Below, in pieces: positions 61,601 to 64,000 of a DNA stretch of 64,000 bases. The stretch is from VFJQ01 sp044226525 (GTDB lineage Bacteria > Verrucomicrobiota > Verrucomicrobiia > Chthoniobacterales > Chthoniobacteraceae). Location of the stretch: contig JBGAGV010000003.1 of NCBI GenBank assembly GCA_044226525.1, positions 248,001 through 312,000 on the forward strand, in the 5' to 3' direction. Each line of letters begins with the position of its first letter. Within the stretch, counting starts at the first letter, position 1. The translations under genes were made by a program, and so were the position numbers. The notes under the pieces are model-generated. The model was given only the letters and a program-made list of their open reading frames with translations. It made no database searches and was not told the DNA's origin.

Positions 61601-61763
61601 TCGACTGGTCCCCGGCGGGATCCCAGATCAGCGTTGCGGCCTTGACTGCTTGCGGGAGGCAGAACGCAAAGGCCGAAGTCAGAATGAACCGGGCGACGGA
61701 GCGACTGCGACGGGCCAGCGTTTTGCGATGCGTGCACGCACGAAACGAACGAGGAGTTCTCAT
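40647..61763 (-). CDS. Giant PEP-CTERM autotransporter-repeat surface protein (7038 aa)
   Basis: One open frame of 21 kb. The N-terminus has a signal peptide (RFILTSAFAFCLPQAVKAA). The body consists of dozens of passenger-associated repeats of the kind TLTLSGTNTYTG.TT.N.GTL, which form a long right-handed beta-helix. The C-terminus is a PEP-CTERM sorting signal: VPEP, a hydrophobic helix (FASLAGSAAMLLGL) and a basic RRRKN end, which directs exosortase-dependent anchoring rather than the autotransporter beta-barrel, and no beta-barrel is present. Four related openings (W-rich YW..GS/W blocks) at residues about 44, 1939, 4007 and 5026 suggest four fused passenger modules. It is likely an adhesin or sheath/matrix protein. 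Exosortase is not encoded here. ATG at 61761-61763. A repeat-rich 21-kb gene may contain assembly errors, but the frame is open throughout. Confidence 0.9.
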   Translation of the reverse strand: MRTPRSFRACTHRKTLARRSRSVARFILTSAFAFCLPQAVKAATLIWDPAGDQSNSGGSDTWGTSSLFWNDDSVTPDVAWNNANNDIAQFQGTGGTVTLGAPITAGGLNFKAGGYTLTGAGNTLTLAGTTPTVQVNLGDTAVLDTIIAGSNGLTKTGGGALRLVNTGSTYTGITTISNGSLVIANQGALGVDTSAVMVTGSATRGFGGGQLVLEGGYATGLTLTRDIQLQGLGPITDRSSALASVGNNSITGVLSNGAALVNTGVSSAGGRLTMGDVTLGGTAGTTFMTFGVVNDAGVGSYAITGILSGTGSISKTGGGTLFLTPSSASGYAGTVQVSAGSIRIANGDVLGTSAAANAIDLNGGIFEVRMDTPNLNTHRVNVNNGGTLDLVMDHAIGGSTVLNQTVTFANLDYDIDETLTINTRNGYGITFTAATAQGNQNGDITFTNNGNGVVTYGGTLWGDTGSTANILTIGGSGNSVLTGEVTATGALHTFVKSGTGTVTLRGTAGTFTGATTTSGGALIVTDFRSLNNNTAAINIGSGTTAGILTIGSPTTPSAAGLTTSKVINLNGSTGGATINASQTGTNPVILNAAFTASGGTSSQAKTLTLGGTNTADNIINGAIPNNAAGGTVNLTKTDAGVWVLAGTNSYTGATTITGGTLKLKANAAASTIIADTSALTFDANATTGFAGGTLQLTGVSGSATTENLGALTPTAGAGTVTLTTGGAGAASNLTFGSLGATTAASSVNFNTTNAGGGIVTLTGQVATTATTLPGTANFQGHLYINGADFATINGSAQVVAPSYATGSGNFQNASTALIASVHNLLTGSFTNGAATVSSLKMTNQTLTLSGNLTVSLGAILQTGGTGSILSNSTSARTITGSAGGVNIGIRVDGASDVLNIGSAAAPVNIASATTAGLTKNGAGKLVFWGTNAQGGTTTINEGSVQIAGTAGRLSATNASVVIRQGASLELNGVTTANATINSLDGGGKVTNVNAAAATLTIGSAGTWAGTFEDGTGVLNVTKAGTTGAPTWSGLSTYTGVTTIAGTTGLVSVPNLANIGTASGIGKGNNSGGDQATIDANNAASLVFGATTGGISYTGTTSVSIDRLFTFGGGTGGQIANASGNNSTLIFNKTNPIVFAAGTTASQTLTLGGASTGDNRINLQIINNTNAGNAQTNVSKVGAGLWILGNTSNNYTGTTTITAGALNDLGGTTLPANSPIIFGGGVLESSGTFVRPVATAAPTGNANNAFWSTGGGFAASEAKLVVALGGIGSPTALTWAGTGGTAGFVPSGSNLIFNSTTALSEVEFRNDIDLNGGTRTIQVDDNSTTFGDFATMTGVLSNSVGTGSISKSGTGVLQLFGANTYNGTTAVTAGQLVVTSLGNSADAAAGTSVGINTGANSTSQAITLGNGTTTGASLVYVGVGETSDRMIRLNTTTATNTIYAQGSGALVLTNVLNDMTTGAKTLTLRGSNTAGNMITSALANNTGNLAVTVDGGATWILTNPGNSYSGATSVSAGALGIGADTALGTSTLQLSSGSVFAYGGDRTISNPVQQSNNTTVAFVGDNSLTFTSTFVNQASANSPGMTNAIGNGKFLSLQDITFNSITAGRTWTISGTGDTRFNGNLTTSTAFNVGLTYTGTGSLTLGGSGNNFNAGNVTVSAGTLKIGNNEVIPDGAGKGNLIINPAIGVTATLDLAGHTETVNAFTANSAGNIVIDNTAAGNASLIFGANDNTVAFGGGGGTYTITDSGAGALSITKVGTTNLTIAAGNTLSYQGATTVTGGIFTIASALTGTTALSATGTGSNLNLTGGLTNSAAITSVTVGAGSFLSLLDGSGTPMLNLSTLNLGAGTGMATLSLEVGALTDTLTVSNPAAVTNTIQLNLSGISGLDNVTDYILLSAPSGLSAASYVLGSQPGGFSSGFLTVSDTVVKYTSGSAIVGNLYWNNTQADGSWAHNVSGATNFTTDLAGATDGTFTPGPGTTVIFGTTALTGGPAITTTLDANFTVAGLQFTSNPTGVTSWTINAGTPATSNLTVKGSGIDVGNNAGAVTINPAVILGAAQTWNVDGGGANGSSLTVANVISGNGFALTKTGAGTLNLSGVNTFNGGLTIKGGTVVGSTSATVFGAGPITLGDTSGSNSATLQVNTTGLTFTNPIVLATGGTGTLTIGTPVNAAAVSETFSGGVTGANSLVINNQSLSGTATFSVNPINISGTITNVGTSTGTVTISGGVGSNVTGVTLNSTTSALTISTNPLTVNSGGTTFTNVAGTKVLTVSGGVNGTGNLTLNNNSAQAAGVTVSGSVNPVGTITNSGTGTGDSTISGIIGTNVTGVVQNSPTSILILSGANTVTSGYNVKAGTLRLATSGASVGGSGNNITLGDTSGTNAATLAFQSTATYDAIPITVSSGTTGTLTISGSTTTGAAVVTSPISLGNNLTVGNMTTGVTTGTLTIQGGITGTGNLTISNVSTGTGAMTFSVNPIDISGTITNSGAGTGAAVISGGIGSNVTGVTQNSATSALTISGANNSAGGVTLTQGTLNINHATALGNGGPFTITAGTINNSSGAAIVNSNANPITINGDFAFTGSNALDLGTGAVSLGNAAGTARTITANASTLTLGGSISNGATAVGLTKAGAGTLSLTGASTFTGPVTVSAGTLQFTTVSNNGGAASSLGQGTDGISLGATLSFVGSTNQSTNRAMTLTAGSTLLASGVGGATITYQGAITAATFGLTLDGAGTGILAGVLTHAGSTTADITKNGTGTWTLSANNVIADDILVNAGTLNVNSAQTVTDDFVVTGATTVVNINAAAAFTGDDLFIRGSTVKLGINGALTSGMDDLNVSVDTASGSILDIAGTTGSAPTDIFVGNVGFTGSVIDSVGGGSIGGNFGLRNGVFSANMTGAGTVTKTTAETATVSGTNTGYTGVATVSEGTLIYDYTTTNTEKVSNTGAGALTMAGGTVVFNGSNSAATIENVGGLTLSAGSSLIDVNNGTGQSATLNFGNITRAALSNDGTVRFELPLSGAITTTRQNTNGILGGWATVRDTAGVVNFAANDGANNIVAVSSTAQDNVALWAFGQHVTDSAGFSGSRSSTSIGSIRFNANAASSITVPAGNTLNLSSGGILMTSNAATGAHSISGGTLTSGIGELIFIQDSTAQSLSVSSAIVGGAGVTKAGNGTLTLSGTNNYTGPTDIQAGTLVASGGNAIGDASFVSLALDRASTLQLTGNETIGGLAGGNVTSVLGTVDVGSNTLTINQSVNSTYAGVFTGSGAIVRNGTSGLGNLQLTGVSGAGFTGTVTINGGLLYLETAATLNASSITVNKGGSFLISNNGTTRSGTRILDTTPIILNSANGSWNGETKISGLAIRTDQAATTNETIGNLVFNSGANYLRGDASGSTGVASIIADNFVRNNNATVAARGRAMGATSGDRNQFRIGTAGNQTAFIGTVDNANLVGGDGAAGTKTIDIVPWAIGETTTTTLADTNMGNSLVTYVSAAGFRALDFTTEYNTFATRAGATDNIRESLTTDLTGLAGTTINALVLHNANTGATSAVNVTGTGAGQSLAVGSGALLFTANPAAAASSTHSLVLGGFDGGISMGGAGITDEYVIHVVNPSAVASGPQLSVTIASNLVSTADITKAGRGTLILSGLNTAGGGTKKTTINEGTLEIADLDNIGGSTGGLVFAGGTLRLGTGFADDVSTRSTTFLLGGATLDTGASDFTLANSIGGGGAGGFTKTGSGTLTLQSSSTYTGGTAVGNGKLILNGGASNRISSTGGLVLGSDTNSGVVQLGNAGGASDQTVTELSSSGTGTANALVGGDAAVSTLTVNQTSATTYAGSLGGAGANENNLGLVKSGVGTLTLSGATLSYTGATTVNAGILNITGSPSAALTTSAITVAAGGTLNFFNNAGQAINLGAGTLNLGAGSGATVLGLELGSTSAYDSINTTGAATAANLVVLNLAGVSGFGAGTYDLLTAASGLSGSTYLLGSLSGSLTGVTFGLTTSDTLVRLSTAASTGNFYWQGSLGSSWFSNVGLDTNFTTDLAGTTNAHGTPGAASTLIFSAQNASSPAISTTLDTNFTVNDLKFAASPSGVASVTIAAGTPSTSSLTIAPAVSTDGIDVAANAGTASIAAPVVLGANQSWNVDGTGVSSLSVSGGVSGTANLAKTGSGVLTLSGTNAYTGSTTVSGGILQAGATNGLGASSAHIINSGGTLRLNNFAATIGSLAGAGTVENGTAATAARALTVGGDNTSTTFSGTLQDGGPFGLALTKVGNGTLTLSGTNTSTGNITVSAGALNVTGSVAGNAASTLLVYGGATVGNAVANVSGNMTLFGVTGSNVSGGVAIYNQTAGTVNVTGNTTTAVYNAAAAGSYGYFNLTGGTFKDSNRFALAVTQNVATPATSVVYIGGNGFLDLRSSEWMLNYSHGHLTVADNAVVDRTGATQNYGIIMNSTVAGGVYGVLNVAGGSFLTTTRAIQFGNSTTANNGNNNTAMINLAGGTLQVGAAMTSSLPTAGANNAYLNFAGGTLKTSAGITNWIPASTGAITYTANLYGPIDNSALAGAPSFTGGLTFDTNGFDSSLNAVLGGATGDGVAQSSLSVTGGSGYVGAPEVVFTGGTLAAGGSPAAGYALISGGQVTGIVITSPGSYTSAPTVTLTGGGGTGASVSVGTLVANTSAGLTKVGSGTLTLSASNTYTGGTTVNAGTLTYGAANVLADTGAVTVNGGTLNVATFNDTVGPVTLQSGSITGTSGVLSGSAYDVRSGTISAILGGSGNLTKTTAGTVNLTGVNTFSGSVNVNGGVLAFPAAANLGNGSATNTISVDGGTLNFTGTGAAALTASQTVTLGVGGGTVDVSSVVGALTVPGNVSGSAGGDLTKAGAGTLILSGTNNLGTGGGVIVNGGTLRAGFGTNGASAITVASGSVLEFINNAAEALTLEGTAGALSLSSGSTLGFELGASGTNDSITIASGGSALTGGTITLNFTNLGGLAAGTYDLINILGGGTGLNAANYVLGSAPSGFNYMITKTDSLVQLTTSVLIARYWTGDQDASWATNNAGNTNWSTTADGLTEAGAAPDSTQTVIFSASNAPFTSGSSITTTLDGNRTIDSLQFQSVPTGVTSVAINQGTGGSLTIQPVSANNGIVVAANAGNVSIAAPLIVGSAQTWTVDGTGVNGSSLTVSGDVAFNSNVNKMGAGALTLSGNNTGAGGVTLSAGRININSATALGTGPFVIGSGTTIDNTSAGAVTVTANNAQTWSGNFTFAGTQALNLGTGAVTLGSSLAVTTNGSNLTVGGGIDDGPSSFAITKGGTGALTLSGANTYGGGTILSAGTLNINSATALGTGALTINGGTIDNTSGGALTVSANNPQNWNAGFTFTGSNNLNLGSGAVTLGASVAVVVAANMLTAGSVSDGVNSFGLTKDGAGTLVLAGAAYDGATVISNGTLKFASGTQALTGTGNTLTFGGTAGTTITGALDLSTASATFGGATVVQTNTSTANTVTIGGGQTLRLNGAVTVGYNSAATSTTKLTVSGGGILTIGAVGAPTNANVQVGAGATSGVSNGGTLDLSGLSTFYANLGTGTFRIGDPTNSGGTGTAGSTLILAADSTINATTFTTDSPSNSVTQVVKLGSGTNVINANTIEIGAAANRANATLDFNTGTGTLQVRNLAGTGRANMTVAYGSSTTGSAFTGTVNLAGHSADLLLNNLNIGGRTGTSGSNATGTVTFDTGTLDATSVIVGDRRNTATNSGTSTATLNLNGGAVTIGTGGITIATSTATFGTSSVTGTVNIGGSAVVTVGATGGTSITLGKSSSLAATAILNITGTSQLTVAGNIIEGTGAGNASVVSTLTLNGGTLNLAGFNLGTATEPINNLNFQSGTLRNVGTINGTGGVTKTTAGTLLMDTANSYTGTTTVSAGILSITHNNALGTTASGTAVSPSGTLQLSNNITISGESLSLTATAAGDAILNSAAGSNTWTGPITVDTGSDATARVRVLSAAGSSLLISGPVTLSAGTQDFTIGGDGDGEISGQLTGAQRLFKSSVGAGTWILSNAGNASTFSGRIAVGNGTLQVASEANLGTTPVSFVSNQLTLGGANFGTLRTTANMSLSANRGVSLGAGGGGFNEDAGTTLTVDSVIAGAGSLTKSGAGTLVLTAANSYGGATTLGNGILRLGASEVIPDASPLAITSGTFDLNGNAETIGGLSGGGIITNSAGGASTLNIAYNGGTDSVFSGQINNAGGVINVVKSGTGTLVFSGANTYAGTTTVDGGTLRLGAPGAVPAGTTLIVNAGVFDLNGNDQTVAGLSGNGVITNSHLTGNATFTVNYNGGTATTFGGQITNGGGSGVLSFVKSGTGTLVLSGTNTYKGSTTINGGTLSIGASAGLGDSTAVTNTVTIDNAVLEVTGNVDLGANRVVTINAGGAIFKVTSGNTLTVPAAIGGAGALDKTDSGTLALGNSGNSYNGATTISAGTLQLGASDVLPDGAGKGGVTLGGTLDLNGHSETINSLTGSGTVDNTAASTSANLSVGSDGSSSTFNGTLANSGGGGSLALTKVGAGSLTLGGNSTFTGGVTIQSGTVFVSANGNLGGDAGALTFGGASTLAITDSFVASRAVILNAAATVDVADTKTGTLSGKISGTGGLTKTGLGTLALTNSNTAAPDRSSYSGGTTINAGTLAVSLDQQLGDDAASVSFGGNATLQTSGAFSSARGVAIGAGLTGTVEVTGTTATLSGTVSGATGTLRKAGAGELVLSNTGSNTYGGGTTIAAGTLTASKASDLGTGDITFSGASTFKAVNDFTFSRSVNLNAASTFEVGTGKTLTLDSGSSLHGSGQLIKSGAGTLVVGSTNQAQYTGGVTVDAGTFVAANASGSATGDGDVTVNSAGTLAGNGFISGHVSGNGSIAPGMSIGVLSTGALSLFDGATLKLELQTGTLTADRIDITGDLSLSGVVTLSLSEVGTDTVLNEGDRITLANYSGVWNGGHLTVPGFGEISDWSTGGNVSAFAYHGNTFAIDYNYDGDVNSPSNPLSVSLVVVPEPGAFASLAGSAAMLLGLQRFRRRKNA

Positions 61764-61798
61764 GGGTCAGGAGTGGTGAAGAGGGAGAAGGAGGAGAA
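61764..61798 (-). promoter_or_regulatory. Pyrimidine-rich leader of the giant gene
   Basis: In the coding direction the 35 bases before the ATG are almost all C and T (TTCTCCTCCTTCTCCCTC and so on, then CTCCTGACCC). There is no Shine-Dalgarno sequence. It may be a ribosomal protein S1 binding leader; this is inference. Confidence 0.35.
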
Positions 61799-61857
61799 CG
61801 CGGCACTCGCCGCCGCGTCGGGGACAACCCTTGCCATTTGAGAGGCCGATGCAAGTC

Positions 61858-61887
61858 ATTAAATGACAAAAATGTAAAGAAAGTCAG
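61858..61887 (-). promoter_or_regulatory. Candidate sigma-70 promoter of the giant gene
   Basis: In the coding direction the -10 is TTTAAT (61858-61863, five of six) and the -35 is CTGACT (61882-61887, four of six) with an 18-base spacer. The -10 lies inside a perfect palindrome GTCATTAAATGAC (61855-61867). A leader of roughly 90 bases would precede the ATG. The match is modest. Confidence 0.35.
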
Positions 61888-61892
61888 GCCAC

Positions 61893-61923
61893 GTTTTCCC
61901 TTTCATTTTCAGCATGGGAAAAC
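61893..61923. promoter_or_regulatory. Inverted repeat upstream of the candidate promoter
   Basis: GTTTTCCC and GGGAAAAC form perfect 8-base arms separated by 15 bases. The span and position just upstream of the candidate -35 suit a dimeric regulator site. No known regulator is named by the sequence. Confidence 0.4.
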
Positions 61924-61987
61924 ACCCCTATCACGCGAAGAGAGAAGATGTTCCGCGGACGATCGGGTGCAAGAGGCGGGCATTCCG

Positions 61988-62149
61988 AGAGGGCTCCTCC
62001 GCTACCCACAAAATCTCCTCCGGCGACCGGGCGACTTCGTGCGTATCAATCGCATGCGAGCCTCATCCCCCGCCGCCGTTTCGCTGCAAGAAACGGCTCG
62101 CGACGACGGGCGCGAACGCGTGGTTCAGCGCTATCTCCCCTGGCTGGTG
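61988..62149. other. Rest of the 386-base intergenic region
   Basis: This part of the gap between the DUF11/FG-GAP gene and the giant gene holds no convincing gene. The short open frames in it have no family match. One hairpin, GCCGTTTC/GAAACGGC with a 7-base loop at 62075-62097, could end transcription of the upstream gene on the minus strand, but no T-run follows. Confidence 0.5.
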
Positions 62150-64000
62150 TCAATCACGCTGCAGCAGCGGGTCGTGGACGGGGCTGCCGGCCACAAAGAG
62201 TGAGACGGTCGGGTATTGCGGGTAGGCTTGGAACGCGAAGTCGGTCAATTCAGCCTGGGTATCGCCGTCGAAGAATTTGACCTGCGTATGGTTCTTCAGG
62301 CCGCTGCCGGCGATGATATCCGCGATGCCATCGCCGTTCACATCGGCAGTCGCGACGCGCACGCCATTGCGATAGGCCGCACCGAAAGGCGTGATCGCCG
62401 GAGCGATCGAGTGGCCATCGATCCCACTGAAGGTTTCGATCAGGGTCCGGCCCGTGTTGCGACCGGTGACGATGTCATCCTTGCCGTCGCCATCGAGATC
62501 TGCCACCGCGACAGAGACGCCGCCCCTGTAACGGGAACCTCCCACGAGGAAACGGAAGCTCTCGACCAGCGAAGTCGGCCCGCCTTTTCCGCCACCCACC
62601 AGATCATACACTTTGACCGTCCCACCGAGGTAGCCTTTTGCGGTGACGATTTCATCGCGCCCGTCGCCATCCAAATCGCCCGCCGCCACGCGGATGCCGC
62701 CGATGAAGGAGGAGCCAAAGGGCCGCGTCTGCGCGAGCAGGCTGCCGTCGCGACCGTCGAAGACTTTTACCAGACCGCGCCCGCCCAGCGCAGATCCGGC
62801 GATGATGTCCACCTGGCCGTCGCCATTGACATCGCCTGCCGCGACGAACGCACCTTTCTCGGTGCGGCCATTGAAGGCATTGATCTGGGACAGGGCGCCG
62901 TCGAAGCGCTCACCCGTCAGGCCATCGAACACCCGGATAGAACCGGTGCTCGTGCGTTTGGCGGTGATGATGTCGTCAAATCCGTCGCCATTCATATCCG
63001 CGATGGCGAGCCGCACGCTGTCGCGATACGGGGTTTCGTAAGCCGTGATGCTCGGCAATTCCGTGCCAGTGGCGATGTCGAACACGCGCACATTTGCCGG
63101 GGAGCCCCTCTTCGGCAGCGGGATGCCCGGCGCCACCGCGTAGATGCCTTTGTAAACAGCCTTGGAGAGTGAGGCGCTGTTGTCCTCGCTGTCCTGATCC
63201 GCGCCGTTGGTGCCGTCGTCGGCAATGCTGGCGGTGTTGTTGATCGTATCGGGCCCGGAGGAATTCACGGTGACGGCGAAGGTCTTCGTGCCGGAACTGC
63301 CTGCATCGACATTGCCGAGCACGAGGATGTAATCGCCGGAACTGTCTTCGGCGAGCGTCCAACCCTCGGAACTCGCGCCTGGATTGAACGTCGTGCCGGC
63401 AGGAAGCGTCTCGCGCAACACGACGCCGGTCGCGTTCTGATTGCCCGCGTTGCTGTAATTCAGCGTGTAGCCGAGCGTGTAGCCGCGCGGCACACTCACC
63501 AGAGGATTCGTCTTGGTGATCGTAAGGTCTGGAGCCGCATCGAGGGTGTCGGTGTCGGTCGAAGTATTGTCCGACAAATCCGTATCCGGTCCCTGGCTGC
63601 CATCGTAGGCGATGCTCACCGAGTTCGCGATCTGGTCCAGCCCAGTCGGGGCCGACGAAACGACGCCGACGACAAAGACGGCGGTGCCGGTGCCGCCTTC
63701 GCCCGCGTTGGTGCCCGCGATAGTGCCGATGTTGAGCGTGTATTGATTCGTCGAGCCGACCTGCGTCCAACCTGCCGTGCTGGCAGCCGCGTTGAAGGTG
63801 GTGCCGGCCGGCAGCGTTTCCGTGAGCACGACACCGGTCGCATTCTGATAACCGGCGTTCGCGTAATCGATGGTGTAAGTGAGCGTCGAGCCCGGAGTCG
63901 TCGTGACTATGCCGTCGCTCTTGCTCACCGAGAGATTCACGCCACCGATGAGCGTCGGAGCGGTGCCGGTGTTGTTCGCCGGGTTGTTGTCCGTGGTGCC
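62150..64000 (-). CDS. DUF11 / FG-GAP repeat surface protein (5' end outside window)
   Basis: The frame is open to the right edge, so the N-terminus is missing; about 616 residues are visible. The first 20 codons before the internal GTG at 63940 are also open (ending TAPTLIGG). Two DUF11 domains follow (VSKSDGIVTTTPGSTLTYTI with VVLTETLPAGTTFN; TKTNPLVSVPRGYTLGYTLN with VVLRETLPAGTTFN), then about five FG-GAP/VCBS-like repeats with calcium loops such as DMNGDGFDD, DVNGDGQVD, DLDGDGRDE, DLDGDGKDD and DVNGDGIAD. The protein ends shortly after the last repeat with no sorting signal. DUF11 and FG-GAP domains serve surface display and calcium-dependent structure. It lies upstream of the giant gene on the same strand, 386 bases apart. 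Confidence 0.85.
   Translation of the reverse strand, partial: GTTDNNPANNTGTAPTLIGGVNLSVSKSDGIVTTTPGSTLTYTIDYANAGYQNATGVVLTETLPAGTTFNAAASTAGWTQVGSTNQYTLNIGTIAGTNAGEGGTGTAVFVVGVVSSAPTGLDQIANSVSIAYDGSQGPDTDLSDNTSTDTDTLDAAPDLTITKTNPLVSVPRGYTLGYTLNYSNAGNQNATGVVLRETLPAGTTFNPGASSEGWTLAEDSSGDYILVLGNVDAGSSGTKTFAVTVNSSGPDTINNTASIADDGTNGADQDSEDNSASLSKAVYKGIYAVAPGIPLPKRGSPANVRVFDIATGTELPSITAYETPYRDSVRLAIADMNGDGFDDIITAKRTSTGSIRVFDGLTGERFDGALSQINAFNGRTEKGAFVAAGDVNGDGQVDIIAGSALGGRGLVKVFDGRDGSLLAQTRPFGSSFIGGIRVAAGDLDGDGRDEIVTAKGYLGGTVKVYDLVGGGKGGPTSLVESFRFLVGGSRYRGGVSVAVADLDGDGKDDIVTGRNTGRTLIETFSGIDGHSIAPAITPFGAAYRNGVRVATADVNGDGIADIIAGSGLKNHTQVKFFDGDTQAELTDFAFQAYPQYPTVSLFVAGSPVHDPLLQRD

Noticed and set aside
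62216..63172. A 318-residue plus-strand frame under the FG-GAP gene
   Set aside because: It is the mirror of the calcium-loop repeats and has no independent support.
1..64000. tRNA, rRNA, CRISPR, insertion sequence or prophage genes
   Set aside because: I looked for cloverleaf sequences, transposase or integrase motifs and direct-repeat arrays and saw none; a covariance-model scan was not possible.

Overview
The window is GC-rich, densely coded bacterial chromosome with no rRNA, tRNA, phage or insertion-sequence genes that I can see. The gene set points to Verrucomicrobiota (a soil or freshwater Chthoniobacter/Opitutus-type lineage); Planctomycetota is the main alternative. The reasons are several secreted sulfatases starting with a signal peptide followed by AEKPNVLF, a sialate O-acetylesterase, DUF1080-type proteins, a Tat-exported sugar isomerase-like protein, a giant autotransporter-repeat protein ending in a PEP-CTERM sorting signal, and a very large Calx-beta protein. 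The lineage is inferred from gene content only.

Layout. 1-6.6 kb (minus): a likely operon of RapA-type SWI2/SNF2 ATPase, YheT-like hydrolase, a beta-propeller-like protein and an ABC-F ATPase. 6.7-9.8 kb (minus): cysteine desulfurase, SprT-like zinc protein, a small Cys-rich protein and a two-cluster ferredoxin-like protein, suggesting an Fe-S themed locus. 9.9-12.3 kb (plus): a TIM-barrel/DUF1080 fusion and an S1/P1 nuclease. 12.3-13.6 kb (minus): a membrane-anchored SGNH-like protein. 13.7-18.1 kb (plus): ATPase, FtsX-type permease and HlyD-type adaptor of a MacB/DevBCA-like exporter. 18.1-24.6 kb (minus): a five-gene operon (sulfatase, sialate O-acetylesterase, DUF1080-like protein, sulfatase, sulfatase) in which every junction is a four-base stop/start overlap or close to it, evidently for degrading sulfated and acetylated glycans. 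24.8-35.2 kb (plus): one 3480-residue secreted metalloprotease/Calx-beta protein. 35.3-40.6 kb: ArsC-type reductase, HupE, an MGDG-synthase-like glycosyltransferase, a hybrid histidine kinase and a TfoX-N protein with an apparent frameshift. 40.6-61.8 kb (minus): one 7038-residue PEP-CTERM protein built of autotransporter-type beta-strand repeats. 62.1-64.0 kb (minus): the 3' part of a DUF11/FG-GAP protein that runs off the window.

The strongest unusual signals are in the two giant genes. In the 3480-residue protein three Calx-beta domains are each interrupted at what looks like the same loop: two by a seven-repeat propeller of about 39 residues per repeat, and one by a chain of laminin-G/DUF1349-like lobes that begins with a C-terminal half and ends with an N-terminal half. 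The 7038-residue protein looks like four complete passenger modules fused in tandem. Together with the sulfatase operon, the exporter and the FG-GAP protein, the picture is of a cell investing heavily in surface and secreted polymers for attachment and polysaccharide use.
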